Assembly (NCBI GenBank): GCA_937926195.1
Contig: CALEXZ010000029.1
Span: 9,716-73,715, forward strand
Length of the DNA stretch: 64,000 bases
Source of the DNA: an uncultured Actinomyces sp.
Lineage (GTDB): Bacteria; Actinomycetota; Actinomycetes; Actinomycetales; Actinomycetaceae
Reading direction: 5' to 3'
Shown here: positions 18,449 through 26,301 of the stretch, one piece after another
How positions within the stretch are numbered: the first letter of the stretch is position 1
Layout: every line of letters begins with the position of its first letter
Notes under the pieces: generated by a model
Told to the model about the DNA's origin: nothing
The model's database searches: none
What the model saw: the letters and a program-made list of their open reading frames with translations, nothing else
Translations under genes and position numbers: made by a program

Positions 18449-19024
18449 GCGCTCCTCCTCGCCGAGCCGGGCGTGGTGGGGGACGCTCCCCTGCGTTGCT
18501 CAGGCCTCGTGCGCGCGCACCATAACCATCGTCGCAGGCCTGAGCAAACGCCCGTGAGCGCCTGAATGTGGACAACGGCCAGCAGCCTGTGGAGGCCTCC
18601 TGTGCTCCTGTGCCCGACACGCACACCGCATGTGGATAACCATGTGACAAACTCATACGATCAATAACATAGGCGGCGCGAATCCCTTTGTTTCCAAGGG
18701 CATCTCCGTGTTCTCCCAGCGCGTGACACATGTTCGTTGATCTGTGGATAAGTCGCTTCTCCTGTGGATGAACCTCAACCAGCACCTGAGGTCTGACGTA
18801 GCGCACCGGGCGCAGAGCAGCCCTCGCCGGGCTGCGGCGGAGTGGGTGCGCACAGCGGCGTCCGCTACGGGTGCCTCCCCTTGCTCCTGCTCCGGCCCCA
18901 AATGCGACTCTGCTCCGCTGCGCCGCTCTGGGCCTCGTCCAGCCCCCTCCCAGCCCTCGGCTCAGGGCCTGAGGGCGTGACGCACGACGGTGCTAGCGTG
19001 GCGCCCCGACCCACGGAGGTGTAC
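18449..19024. other. dnaB-MATE intergenic region with DnaA-box-like cluster
   Basis: 576 bases without a convincing gene. On the + strand it contains two perfect DnaA boxes TGTGGATAA (18631-18639, 18743-18751), near-matches TGTGGACAA (18567-18575) and TGTGGATGA (18763-18771), and a weaker TGTGGAGGC (18588-18596). The stretch 18630-18780 is markedly AT-richer than its surroundings. All boxes have the same orientation. This could be a DnaA-binding regulatory region of dnaB or a DnaA titration site. No dnaA, dnaN or rpmH is present here, so it is not a conventional oriC. Confidence 0.5.
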
Positions 19025-20494
19025 GTGCCAGCAGCACCCGACTCACACGAGCCCGCGAGCTCGCACCCGGATCCCACCGGGCCTCGCGGCTCCCTGTCCG
19101 CACGGGCGCTCGACCGGCGCATCCTCGCCCTCGCCGTCCCCGCGCTCGGCGCCCTCATTGCCGAGCCCCTCTTCGTCCTCATCGACTCGGCAATGGTCGG
19201 GCACCTGGGTGCCACCAGTCTCGCCGGTCTCTCCCTGGCCTCGAGCCTGCTGACCACCGTCGTCGGCCTGTTCGTGTTCCTCGCCTACGCCACGACCGCC
19301 ACTACCGCCAGGCTCTTCGGCGCAGGCGACCGGGTTGGCGGCCTGCGGGCCGGCATCGACGGGCTGTGGCTCGCCGCCCTGCTGGGCGCGGCCGCCGCCA
19401 CCCTGCTGTGGTCCCTCGCCCCCTGGGTCACCCACACCCTGGGCGCCGACGACGAGGTCGCCCGTGCCTCGGTCGCCTACCTGCGTGCCTCCGCGCCGGG
19501 CCTGCCCGGGATGCTGCTGGTCTTCGCCGCCACCGGGACGCTGCGCGGACTGCTGGACACGCGCACGCCCTTCCTTGTCGCCACGGTCGGGGCGGGGCTC
19601 AACGCGGGTCTCAATGCGATCCTCCTGTACGTCGTCGGCATGGGGGTGGCGGGATCCGGCCTGGGTACGGCGATCACCCAGTCCCTCATGGCCGTCGCCC
19701 TGGCCCTACCCGTGCTGCACGCTGCGCGGGCCGACGGCGTGAGTGTGGCGCCGCGGCGCGCGGGCCTGGGGGCGTCGCTGAGCTCGGGAGCCCCTCTGCT
19801 TGTGCGCACGATCACGCTGCGGGTCGCCGTCCTCGCGACCGTCTGGGCGGCGACCGCACTGGGCGACGTGCCGCTCGCCGCGCACCAGGTGGTCACCTCC
19901 CTATGGTCCTTCATCGCCTTCACCCTGGACGCGCTTGCCATCGCGGCCCAGGCCCTCATCGGCACCGCACTGGGGCAGGCCGACGCCGCGCGCCGGGCCC
20001 CGGAGACCGACGTCGAGGCGGGCGAGGCCGGGGACCGGCTGACGGAGGCCGAGCCCTCGGACGCGCAGCCCTTGCTGCCGATCAACGCCGTGCTACGTCG
20101 CTCTCTCGTGTGGGGCGTGGGCGCCTCCGCCCTCATCGGTGTCCTTGTCGCCTCCCTCAGCCCATGGCTGCCGCTCATGTTCAGCTCTGACCCTCAGGTG
20201 GTTGCCGCGACGACGCCTGCCCTCGTCGTCGCGGCCGTCTCGCTGCCGATCGCCGGCGCCGTGTTCCTCTTCGACGGTGTGCTCATGGGTGCGGGCGACG
20301 GTGTGTACCTCGCGAAGGCGGGGATCATGACGCTGGTGCCGTACCTGCCGCTCACCGTGTCCATTCACGCGGGCTGGCCGGAGACGGGCTCCTCGGGTCT
20401 GGTGTGGCTGTGGGCGGCTTTCGCCTGGGTCTTCATGGGCGCCCGGCTCGTCACAACGGGCCTGCGTGCCCGTTCCGACGCCTGGCGCCACTGA
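19025..20494 (+). CDS. MATE family multidrug efflux transporter (DinF-like)
   Basis: 489-residue membrane protein with twelve predicted helices in two similar halves. It begins with LDRRILALAVPALGALIAEPLFVLIDSAMVGHLG, the typical MATE/DinF start, and has a PLAAHQVVTSLW stretch opening the second half. Start GTG 19025 is chosen because GGAGG lies 5 bases upstream; longer readings run through the DnaA-box region. A charged insert of about 35 residues (19980-20060) sits in the central loop. It should export cationic or drug-like substrates using an ion gradient; substrate unknown. Confidence 0.88.
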   Translation: MPAAPDSHEPASSHPDPTGPRGSLSARALDRRILALAVPALGALIAEPLFVLIDSAMVGHLGATSLAGLSLASSLLTTVVGLFVFLAYATTATTARLFGAGDRVGGLRAGIDGLWLAALLGAAAATLLWSLAPWVTHTLGADDEVARASVAYLRASAPGLPGMLLVFAATGTLRGLLDTRTPFLVATVGAGLNAGLNAILLYVVGMGVAGSGLGTAITQSLMAVALALPVLHAARADGVSVAPRRAGLGASLSSGAPLLVRTITLRVAVLATVWAATALGDVPLAAHQVVTSLWSFIAFTLDALAIAAQALIGTALGQADAARRAPETDVEAGEAGDRLTEAEPSDAQPLLPINAVLRRSLVWGVGASALIGVLVASLSPWLPLMFSSDPQVVAATTPALVVAAVSLPIAGAVFLFDGVLMGAGDGVYLAKAGIMTLVPYLPLTVSIHAGWPETGSSGLVWLWAAFAWVFMGARLVTTGLRARSDAWRH

Positions 20495-20515
20495 GTGCTC
20501 ACCGGCCTGCCCACG

Positions 20516-20584
20516 CCTCACCCCGCCCTCCACCGGCACCTCACCCCGCCCTCCACCGGCACCTCACCCCGCCCTCCACCGGCG
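20516..20584. repeat. Three tandem copies of a 23-base repeat
   Basis: CCTCACCCCGCCCTCCACCG plus GCA/GCG is repeated exactly three times head to tail (20516-20538, 20539-20561, 20562-20584), directly after the MATE stop. The last base differs (A to G). Pyrimidine-rich on the + strand; possibly a slippage product. Confidence 0.8.
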
Positions 20585-20650
20585 AGTTCGGGGGTTACGG
20601 GCCGAGTTCGGGGTCTAAGCACTCGAACTCGACGCGTAACCCCCGAACCC
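20585..20650. repeat. Nested palindromic element, copy 1
   Basis: Outer arms GTTCGGGGGTTACG (20586-20599) and CGTAACCCCCGAAC (20635-20648) pair perfectly; inner arms CGAGTTCG (20603-20610) and CGAACTCG (20624-20631) nest inside. A related element lies at 21813-21885, on the other side of the AbiEi/DUF559 gene. It may also act as a terminator for the two convergent genes. Confidence 0.75.
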
Positions 20651-20672
20651 GACACGGGCGTGCGGCGATCGA

Positions 20673-21668
20673 CTACCGCCACAGGTCAGCAACGGGCCGC
20701 AGCGTCCCAGCCTCGGACGGCACAAGCTCGAGCAGTCTCATCCGCAGCCCGCGCTCGTCGCGCAGGTCCGCCCAGGTCACGTGCAGCCCCCGCCACCCCA
20801 TCCTCGCCAGTAGGTCCCGCCGTCGCTTCTCGCGCCACAGGCTCCGCTCGTCGCGGTACTTCAGCTCGCCATCGAACTCCAGGTAGGTGCGGGCGCTCGG
20901 CCATGCGAGGTCCGGGAAGAACACGTCCGGCGAGTCCTCAAGCTCAACCGGCACCTGCGGCACGGGTACCGCCAGCCCCAGCGCAGTCACGAACCACCGC
21001 AGGACCGACTCTCCCGGGGACTCCGCCCAGGCCGAGGCCATTGCGACCACAGCCCGCGCCCGGCGCATACCCCTTCTTCCCGGCTGCGCCTCGACGGCCC
21101 TGCGCAGTGCACGCCCGACCTCAGCAACACGCTGCTCGCTGGTGGCACGCCGGTAGCGCTCGGGACGGGCGAGCGCCCGCAGTGCCGAGTCGACGACGCA
21201 CACGGACTCGCGCGCAGGCAGGTCGAAGGCGCAGTCGAGGGCAGTGCGCAGCAAGGTTGTCACCGCCAGCCCGCCGACGACAGTAATGTCCTCCTCGCCC
21301 ACCGACAGCAGCCGACGACGCACCCGCACGTCCTGTCGACCAACCCGCACAGGCGGAAGGGGCTGCACCGTACGACTCGGCCGAGCACGCACGACGAGGC
21401 TGACATCCGGTTCCTGCGCGCGCACGACCAGCCCGTGAATGAGGGCGGCGGACTCGTGGCTCAGGCACCTCGCGGACGGAACGTGCTGTGACGCCGCTAC
21501 GCATCTGGCCAGGCTGACCTCATGCCTGGCCTCCCAGGGCTTGACGGAGGCCAGGTCCTGGTCGGTGTAGATGCCGCGCATGACCCGCACCGGGTGGGTC
21601 ATCGTCGTCGGCGGCCGGTCAGCACGCACCACGAGCGGCAGGGACGGGGGCTGTGGGTATCGCTCCAT
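20673..21668 (-). CDS. AbiEi-like N-terminal / DUF559-like nuclease-fold protein
   Basis: 331-residue protein from ATG 21668. The N-terminal half resembles the AbiEi antitoxin-like winged-helix region of actinobacterial proteins (GIYTDQDL..., SHESAALIHGL, VTTLLRTALDCAFDLP). The C-terminal part looks like a DUF559/VSR-type PD-(D/E)xK fold: GESVLRWFV (Glu), VFFPDLAW (Asp), TYLEFDGELKYRD (Glu plus Lys), RRRDLLARMGWRGLHVTWADL. Such proteins are often multi-copy in Actinomycetales and their role is unknown; no AbiEii toxin is adjacent. Flanked on both sides by related palindromes, suggesting joint mobility or repeated insertion. Confidence 0.78.
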   Translation of the reverse strand: MERYPQPPSLPLVVRADRPPTTMTHPVRVMRGIYTDQDLASVKPWEARHEVSLARCVAASQHVPSARCLSHESAALIHGLVVRAQEPDVSLVVRARPSRTVQPLPPVRVGRQDVRVRRRLLSVGEEDITVVGGLAVTTLLRTALDCAFDLPARESVCVVDSALRALARPERYRRATSEQRVAEVGRALRRAVEAQPGRRGMRRARAVVAMASAWAESPGESVLRWFVTALGLAVPVPQVPVELEDSPDVFFPDLAWPSARTYLEFDGELKYRDERSLWREKRRRDLLARMGWRGLHVTWADLRDERGLRMRLLELVPSEAGTLRPVADLWR

Positions 21669-21812
21669 GCGTGCGAGCGTCCTCGCACCGCAGCCCCGGG
21701 GCACGCCACGCGATCTCGCCTGTGGACAACTCGCTCGGCGCAGCGGCCTGTGGAGCCCGGCTCACGACGCTCGCAGCCGGCGCAGGCGCCCCTTCACCCG
21801 CCGCCCCCAACC

Positions 21813-21885
21813 CGCGAGTTCGGGGTTTAGGTGCCGAGTTCGAGTGTTTAGACCCCGAACTCGGCGCGTAACCCCCGAACTCGGC
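21813..21885. repeat. Nested palindromic element, copy 2
   Basis: Outer arms CGAGTTCGGGGTT (21815-21827) and AACCCCCGAACTCG (21870-21883) pair with one bulged C. Inner arms GCCGAGTTCG (21833-21842) and CGAACTCGGC (21856-21865) pair perfectly. The layout and the GAGTTCGGGG/GTAACCCCCGAA words match the element at 20585-20650, so both belong to one dispersed repeat family. Confidence 0.75.
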
Positions 21886-21914
21886 GACGAGAGACGAGAG
21901 ACGACAGACGAGAA

Positions 21915-21943
21915 GAGCCCGCCACCTTGGCGGTGGCGGGCTC
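21915..21943 (-). terminator. Terminator of the rpsF-ssb-rpsR-rplI operon
   Basis: Perfect 12-bp stem GAGCCCGCCACC / GGTGGCGGGCTC with a 5-base loop, 37 bases after the rplI stop. On the transcribed minus strand it is followed by TTCT, a short U-tract. Confidence 0.8.
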
Positions 21944-21979
21944 CCTCTGCCGTCAGTGACGGCACGTGTACGACGGCGC

Positions 21980-22435
21980 TCAGCGCGCGGCGACGACGTT
22001 GACCTCGAGGGGGGCGACGACGTCGGCGTGCAGGCGCACGGTGGCGGAGTGACGACCGGTCGACTTGATCGGGGGGATGACCTCGATCTTGCGACGGTCG
22101 ATCACCGGGCCGCCCGCGGCCTTGACGGCCTCGGCGAGCTCGGCGGTGGTGACGGCGCCGAAGAGGCGGCCGTTGGCGCCGGCGGTGGCGGAGACCGTCA
22201 CGACGTTGTCCTGCAGCCAGGCGCGGCCGGCCTGGGCCTGCTCCAGCGACTCGATGGTGCGCTTGCGGCGGGCCTCGGCCATCTGGTCGATCTGGCGCTG
22301 GGCGCCCTTGGTCCACGGCGTCGCCAGCTTGCGGGGCACGAGGTAGTTACGGGCGTAGCCGTCCTTGACCTCGACCACGTCGCCGGCCGAACCGAGCTTG
22401 GACACGTCGTGCGTGAGGATGAGCTTGGTGGTCAT
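21980..22435 (-). CDS. rplI: 50S ribosomal protein L9
   Basis: 151-residue L9. The N-terminal domain MTTKLILTHDVSKLGSAGDVVEVKDGYARNYLVP is the classic rRNA-binding signature, followed by the long connecting helix and the C-terminal domain. Last gene of the operon rpsF-ssb-rpsR-rplI, 15 bases after rpsR, with a strong terminator behind it. Confidence 0.98.
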   Translation of the reverse strand: MTTKLILTHDVSKLGSAGDVVEVKDGYARNYLVPRKLATPWTKGAQRQIDQMAEARRKRTIESLEQAQAGRAWLQDNVVTVSATAGANGRLFGAVTTAELAEAVKAAGGPVIDRRKIEVIPPIKSTGRHSATVRLHADVVAPLEVNVVAAR

Positions 22436-22450
22436 GTCGGTGTCCTCCGA

Positions 22451-22687
22451 TCAGCGAGCAGAGCTCGAGTAGGGCAGCAGGGCCATCTCGCGGGCGTTCT
22501 TGACAGCCTTGGCGATCTTGCGCTGGTCCTGGACGGAGACGCCGGTGACGCGGCGGGCGCGGATCTTGCCGCGGTCCGAGATGAACTTCCGCAGGGTGGC
22601 GGTGTCCTTGTAGTCGATGGTGCCGACCCTGATGGCCTTGACCGGGCCGAGCTTCTTCTTCGGCTTACGAAGCTGAGGCTTCGCCAT
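22451..22687 (-). CDS. rpsR: 30S ribosomal protein S18
   Basis: 78-residue S18 starting [14 protein letters not shown]. Family core [19 protein letters not shown] and [27 protein letters not shown] are intact. The ATG at 22687 is chosen over an in-frame ATG 36 bases upstream because it gives the family N-terminus and has AGGAGT before it. No CXXC zinc motif, i.e. a zinc-free type. Confidence 0.98.
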   Translation of the reverse strand: MAKPQLRKPKKKLGPVKAIRVGTIDYKDTATLRKFISDRGKIRARRVTGVSVQDQRKIAKAVKNAREMALLPYSSSAR

Positions 22688-22777
22688 AGTGGTACTCCTT
22701 GGTCCGAGCGCCGGGGCGCTCATACGAGATGGGGGTGTGGGTGGCGCTGTGCGCGGGCGCGGCGCCGAGGGGAACGA

Positions 22778-23341
22778 TCAGAACGGGGGCTCGTCACCGA
22801 AGCTGGTGGAGCCGCCCGTGGCCCACGGGTCGTCCTGGGCTCCGCCGGAGGGGGCGTTGTAGGAGGCCTGCTGGCCGCCGTAGCCGCCCTGGCCACCACC
22901 CTGGTAGCCCCCCTGCGGGGCACCCTGGTTGTAGCCGCCGCGGCCGCCGCCCTGGTTGTAGCCTCCCTGGCCGCCGCCCGAGGTGCGGGTGACCTGGGCC
23001 TTGGCGCGCCACAGGGACGGGCCGATCTCGTCGACCTGCATCTCCACGACGGTGCGCTGCTGGCCCTCGCGGTCCGTGTAGGAGCGCTGCTGCAGGCGCC
23101 CCTGGGCGATGACGCGCATGCCCTTGTCGAGGCTGTCGGCGACGTTCTCCGCGGCGTCACGCCACACCGAGCAGCGCATGAACAGCGTCTCGCCGTCCTG
23201 CCACTCGCCCGCCTGGCGGTTGTAGGTGCGCGGCGTCGAGGCGATCGTGAAGGACGCCACCGGCGCGCCGGAGTTGGTGTAACGGATCTCCGGCTTGGCC
23301 GTGAGGTTGCCGATGATCGTGATGACGGTGTCGCCAGCCAT
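22778..23341 (-). CDS. ssb: Single-stranded DNA-binding protein
   Basis: 187-residue SSB. The OB fold covers about residues 1-115 ([32 protein letters not shown]...). It is followed by a Gly/Gln/Tyr-rich flexible linker of repeated GGYNQGG-like units and the acidic tip DEPPF that docks partner proteins. Placed between rpsF and rpsR, as is usual. It coats single-stranded DNA in replication and repair. Confidence 0.97.
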   Translation of the reverse strand: MAGDTVITIIGNLTAKPEIRYTNSGAPVASFTIASTPRTYNRQAGEWQDGETLFMRCSVWRDAAENVADSLDKGMRVIAQGRLQQRSYTDREGQQRTVVEMQVDEIGPSLWRAKAQVTRTSGGGQGGYNQGGGRGGYNQGAPQGGYQGGGQGGYGGQQASYNAPSGGAQDDPWATGGSTSFGDEPPF

Positions 23342-23368
23342 ACTCGTCTACCGTTCCCCGTCCGAGGC

Positions 23369-23656
23369 TCAGGCCTCGGGACGCAGCAGCTTCGTGCGCA
23401 GGACGGACTCGTTGAGGCCGAGCTGGCGGTCGAGCTCCTGGGCGATCGCGGGCGTGGTGGTCATGTCGACGACGACGTAGAAGCCCTCGGACTTCTTCTT
23501 GATGTCGTACGCAAGACGGCGCTTGCCCCAGATGTCGACCTTGTCGACGGTGCCCCCGTTGCTGGGAACGACCTGCAGCAGCTTCTCGAGGGACGTAGCG
23601 ACGGTGCGCTCGTCGGTCTCGGGCTCGAGGATGATCATGATCTCGTAGTGACGCAT
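23369..23656 (-). CDS. rpsF: 30S ribosomal protein S6
   Basis: 95-residue S6 beginning [19 protein letters not shown], with the S18-contact region [23 protein letters not shown]. First gene of the operon. ATG 23656 was chosen as it gives the family N-terminus, with AGAGGAGG about ten bases upstream. A 7-bp hairpin lies in the leader (23688-23706). Confidence 0.98.
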   Translation of the reverse strand: MRHYEIMIILEPETDERTVATSLEKLLQVVPSNGGTVDKVDIWGKRRLAYDIKKKSEGFYVVVDMTTTPAIAQELDRQLGLNESVLRTKLLRPEA

Positions 23657-23687
23657 GCTTGGTACCCACCTCCTCTGGTCTGTGGCG

Positions 23688-23706
23688 GTCACGGTCTCTC
23701 CGTGAC
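23688..23706 (-). promoter_or_regulatory. Stem-loop in the rpsF leader, possible S6:S18 site
   Basis: GTCACGG (23688-23694) and CCGTGAC (23700-23706) form a hairpin 31 bases upstream of rpsF. rpsF leaders in many bacteria carry an S6:S18-binding RNA with a conserved CCG; here CCG occurs at the hairpin. Whether it is that element is uncertain. Confidence 0.35.
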
Positions 23707-23801
23707 AGGAGGGTGATGCGTGGACGGCGCCGCCCGGGCGGGTGCCCGACGGCGCAGCCGGGTCACGACACTACCGGAGGGCGCAAGGCCGGGAAAGGCG
23801 A

Positions 23802-23847
23802 GGGGTCGTCCTCGGCGCGTGGGATCCAGCACGCCGAGGACGACCCC
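23802..23847 (-). terminator. Terminator of the class A PBP gene
   Basis: Perfect 16-bp stem GGGGTCGTCCTCGGCG (23802-23817) / CGCCGAGGACGACCCC (23832-23847) with a 14-base loop, 17 bases after the PBP stop. Confidence 0.75.
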
Positions 23848-23864
23848 CTCACCCCGGTGCGGGG

Positions 23865-26183
23865 CTAGCCGTTCTCCCCGGGAGCGGGCCCGCCCCCTGT
23901 GGGTTGCTCGATGGGGGCCTCTGTCGGAGCGGGACCCGGTTCCTCGTCGTCGGAGGTCTCGATCGCCGTCGGCTGCTCGGTGGGCTGCTGGGTGGCGGCG
24001 GGGTCCTCAGTCGTCGGCGCGGCAGTGGGCTCGGCGGTCGGGATCGGCGTCGGGTCCTCACCGGGCTGCGGGGTGCCGTACAGGCCTCCGCGGGTGTAGG
24101 AGCCCGCGGTGCGGTCCGGGAAGCCGACCACCGGCAGCTCTGCGAGCGCCGTGGCCATGTACTCGGTGAAGATGTCCGCCGGGTAGGTGGAGCCCGTGAT
24201 CTCCTCGTACTTGCCCCACGGGGTGATCGACTCCTCCGAGCCGTCCTCGCCCGTCTGGAACAGGGTCACGGCAGTGGCGACCTGCGGCGTGTAGCCCACG
24301 AACTGGGCGGACCTGTTGTCCGACGACGACCCGGTCTTGGCGGCGACCGGCCGGTTGAGCGCGAGCGCCGTCGTGCCAGAGCCGTACTGGACGACCTGCT
24401 GCATCGCGTAGGTGGCGTCCGCCATGACACCGGTGTCGAAGACCCGCTCGCCGTCGGTGGAGGGCTGGTAGGCGACCGCGTCGGCGGAGTTGGTCACCGA
24501 GGCGACGATATGCGTGTCATGGCGCACGCCCTGGGAGGAGAAGGTCGCGTAGGCGGTGGCGATGTCGATCGTGTGCGGCGCGGCGGAGCCGAGGACGTTC
24601 TGGGTGTAGTTGTCCATCCCGGCGGTGTCCTCCGGGTAGCCGGCGCGCACGGCGACCTTGTTGGTGACCTCGGCCCCCAGGTCGCGGTTGAGCTGGACGT
24701 AGGAGGTGTTGATCGAGTACGCGGTCATGTTGATGAAGTTCGACCACGGGTATGAGACGTAGCCGAAGTTCGTGTAGGTGTTGCCGTCGATCTCCATGGG
24801 CGAGGCTCCGCTGTAGCCGTTGGAGAGCGTCGCACCGTTCTCAAGGGCCGCGACAAGGGCGAAGGGCTTGTACGTGGAGCCCGCCTGGGCGACGGCGTTG
24901 GTGGCCGCGTTGTACTGGTTGGTGAGGTAGTCGGAGCCCCCGTACAGGGCGAGGATGCCGCCGGTGGCCGAGTCGATGGACACGAGCGCGACCCTGAGGT
25001 TCTCCGAGTGACCCTCGGGAAGGTTGTTGACGGCGGCGACAGCGGCGTCCTGGTCCGTCTTGTTGATCGTCGTCACGACCCGGAAGCCGCCGGTGTCGAT
25101 CTGCTGCGGAGTCAGGTCCGCCTCCTCCTCAAGCTCGTTGCGCACCATCTGCAAGAGGTAGCCGGTGGGGCCGGCGTAGACCTGCTCGGTCTGGGAGGGG
25201 ATGGTCTCGGGCATGACCGCGGAGTCGTGCTGCTCCTGGGTGATGTGGCCGTCCTCGAGCATGAGGTCGAGCACGCGCTGGAAGCGCAGGGCCGCCTGAT
25301 CCGGGTCGAGGGCGGGGTCCCAGGCGCTGGGGGCGGGCATGATGCCGGCGATGAGCGCGGACTCGGCGACCGTCATCTCACTGGCGGGGTGGCCGAAGTA
25401 GGCCTGGGAGGCGGCCTCGATGCCGTAGGCGCCGCGACCGAAGTAGACCGTGTTGAGGAAGGACCCGAGGATCTCCTCCTTGGACAGCTCGCGGTCGATC
25501 TTGATGGCCATGATCGCCTGCTGGAACTTGCCGAAGTACGAGCTGGTCGTATCGATGTAGTAGTTCTTGATGTACTGCTGGGTGAGGGTCGAGGCGCCCT
25601 GCCTGCCGCCACCGCTCAGGTTGTTCCACAGGGCCCGGAGGATGCCCAGGGGGTCGACCCCCTTGTTGGTCCAGAAGGTCCGGTCCTCACTGGCGACGAC
25701 GGCGTTGCCGACGTAGTCCGGCAGGGTCGAGGCGTCGATGATCGTGCGGTCGATCTCAGCGAAGGTGCCCATCTCGGTGACACCGTCGGAGTAGTAGACG
25801 GTGGTCGACTGGGCCTGGGCGAACTCGTTGGGCTCGGGGACCTTGATGACGTTGTAGGCGATGATGAAGGTCGTGGCCAGGGCGGTGACGAGGAGCAGGA
25901 AGGAGGCCAGGACGAAGCGCCAGCTGGGCAGCCAGCGGCGGACCGGGCCCTTGCCCGCGCGCGGGTAGTTGATGAGGCGACGCCGCCCTGAGGCGGTGCG
26001 CCCCGCACTGGAGTCGCGCCCCTCACCCGCCCCTCTCGTGGCGGGGCGACGAGAGCGGCTCCCGCTGCTGCGGAGGCTCCCGCTCCTGCGGCTGGGGGCG
26101 GTCTCCTTGCTGCCGCTCCTGGCGGCGTTGGACAGGCGTCGTCCGGTGGGGCGGCTGCTGCCGCTCGCGCTGGTGTCTGCCAC
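23865..26183 (-). CDS. Bifunctional penicillin-binding protein, class A (glycosyltransferase/transpeptidase)
   Basis: 772-residue PBP1-type enzyme that polymerises and crosslinks peptidoglycan. Order: Ser/Arg-rich cytosolic tail (1-85), one membrane anchor (about 88-112), GT51 domain with catalytic Glu in ASEDRTFW (near 164) and QGASTLTQQYIKN, then a transpeptidase with the active Ser in STYK (near 437), the SIN triad member in YSINTSYVQ and KTG near 615. The tail (about 700-772) is Pro/Thr/Glu-rich. GTG 26183 is chosen since GAGGAG lies 4 bases upstream; longer reading frames enter the divergent ATPase gene. Confidence 0.93.
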   Translation of the reverse strand: MADTSASGSSRPTGRRLSNAARSGSKETAPSRRSGSLRSSGSRSRRPATRGAGEGRDSSAGRTASGRRRLINYPRAGKGPVRRWLPSWRFVLASFLLLVTALATTFIIAYNVIKVPEPNEFAQAQSTTVYYSDGVTEMGTFAEIDRTIIDASTLPDYVGNAVVASEDRTFWTNKGVDPLGILRALWNNLSGGGRQGASTLTQQYIKNYYIDTTSSYFGKFQQAIMAIKIDRELSKEEILGSFLNTVYFGRGAYGIEAASQAYFGHPASEMTVAESALIAGIMPAPSAWDPALDPDQAALRFQRVLDLMLEDGHITQEQHDSAVMPETIPSQTEQVYAGPTGYLLQMVRNELEEEADLTPQQIDTGGFRVVTTINKTDQDAAVAAVNNLPEGHSENLRVALVSIDSATGGILALYGGSDYLTNQYNAATNAVAQAGSTYKPFALVAALENGATLSNGYSGASPMEIDGNTYTNFGYVSYPWSNFINMTAYSINTSYVQLNRDLGAEVTNKVAVRAGYPEDTAGMDNYTQNVLGSAAPHTIDIATAYATFSSQGVRHDTHIVASVTNSADAVAYQPSTDGERVFDTGVMADATYAMQQVVQYGSGTTALALNRPVAAKTGSSSDNRSAQFVGYTPQVATAVTLFQTGEDGSEESITPWGKYEEITGSTYPADIFTEYMATALAELPVVGFPDRTAGSYTRGGLYGTPQPGEDPTPIPTAEPTAAPTTEDPAATQQPTEQPTAIETSDDEEPGPAPTEAPIEQPTGGGPAPGENG

Positions 26184-26301
26184 GCGCTCCTCGTTTCGGA
26201 TCGGGGCCGCGGCCGCGGGGCCGCACGGAACGCCGTCATTATGGCGTCTACGGGACGCGAGTGACAGGACGCAGGTCACGAGAAGCCGCTGAATACGCCC
26301 C

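Larger units (their letters stand above)
21669..21979. other. Intergenic region with palindromic element copy 2
   Basis: 311 bases between the AbiEi/DUF559 gene and rplI. It holds nested palindrome copy 2 (21813-21885), a run of GACGAGA-type short repeats (21885-21914) and the rplI operon terminator (21915-21943). Two partial DnaA-box-like TGTGGA sequences are present near 21720-21750. No gene seen. Confidence 0.6.

Noticed and set aside
18566..18780. Chromosomal origin oriC
   Set aside because: DnaA boxes are few and all in one direction, and no dnaA, dnaN, rpmH or parB is next to them.
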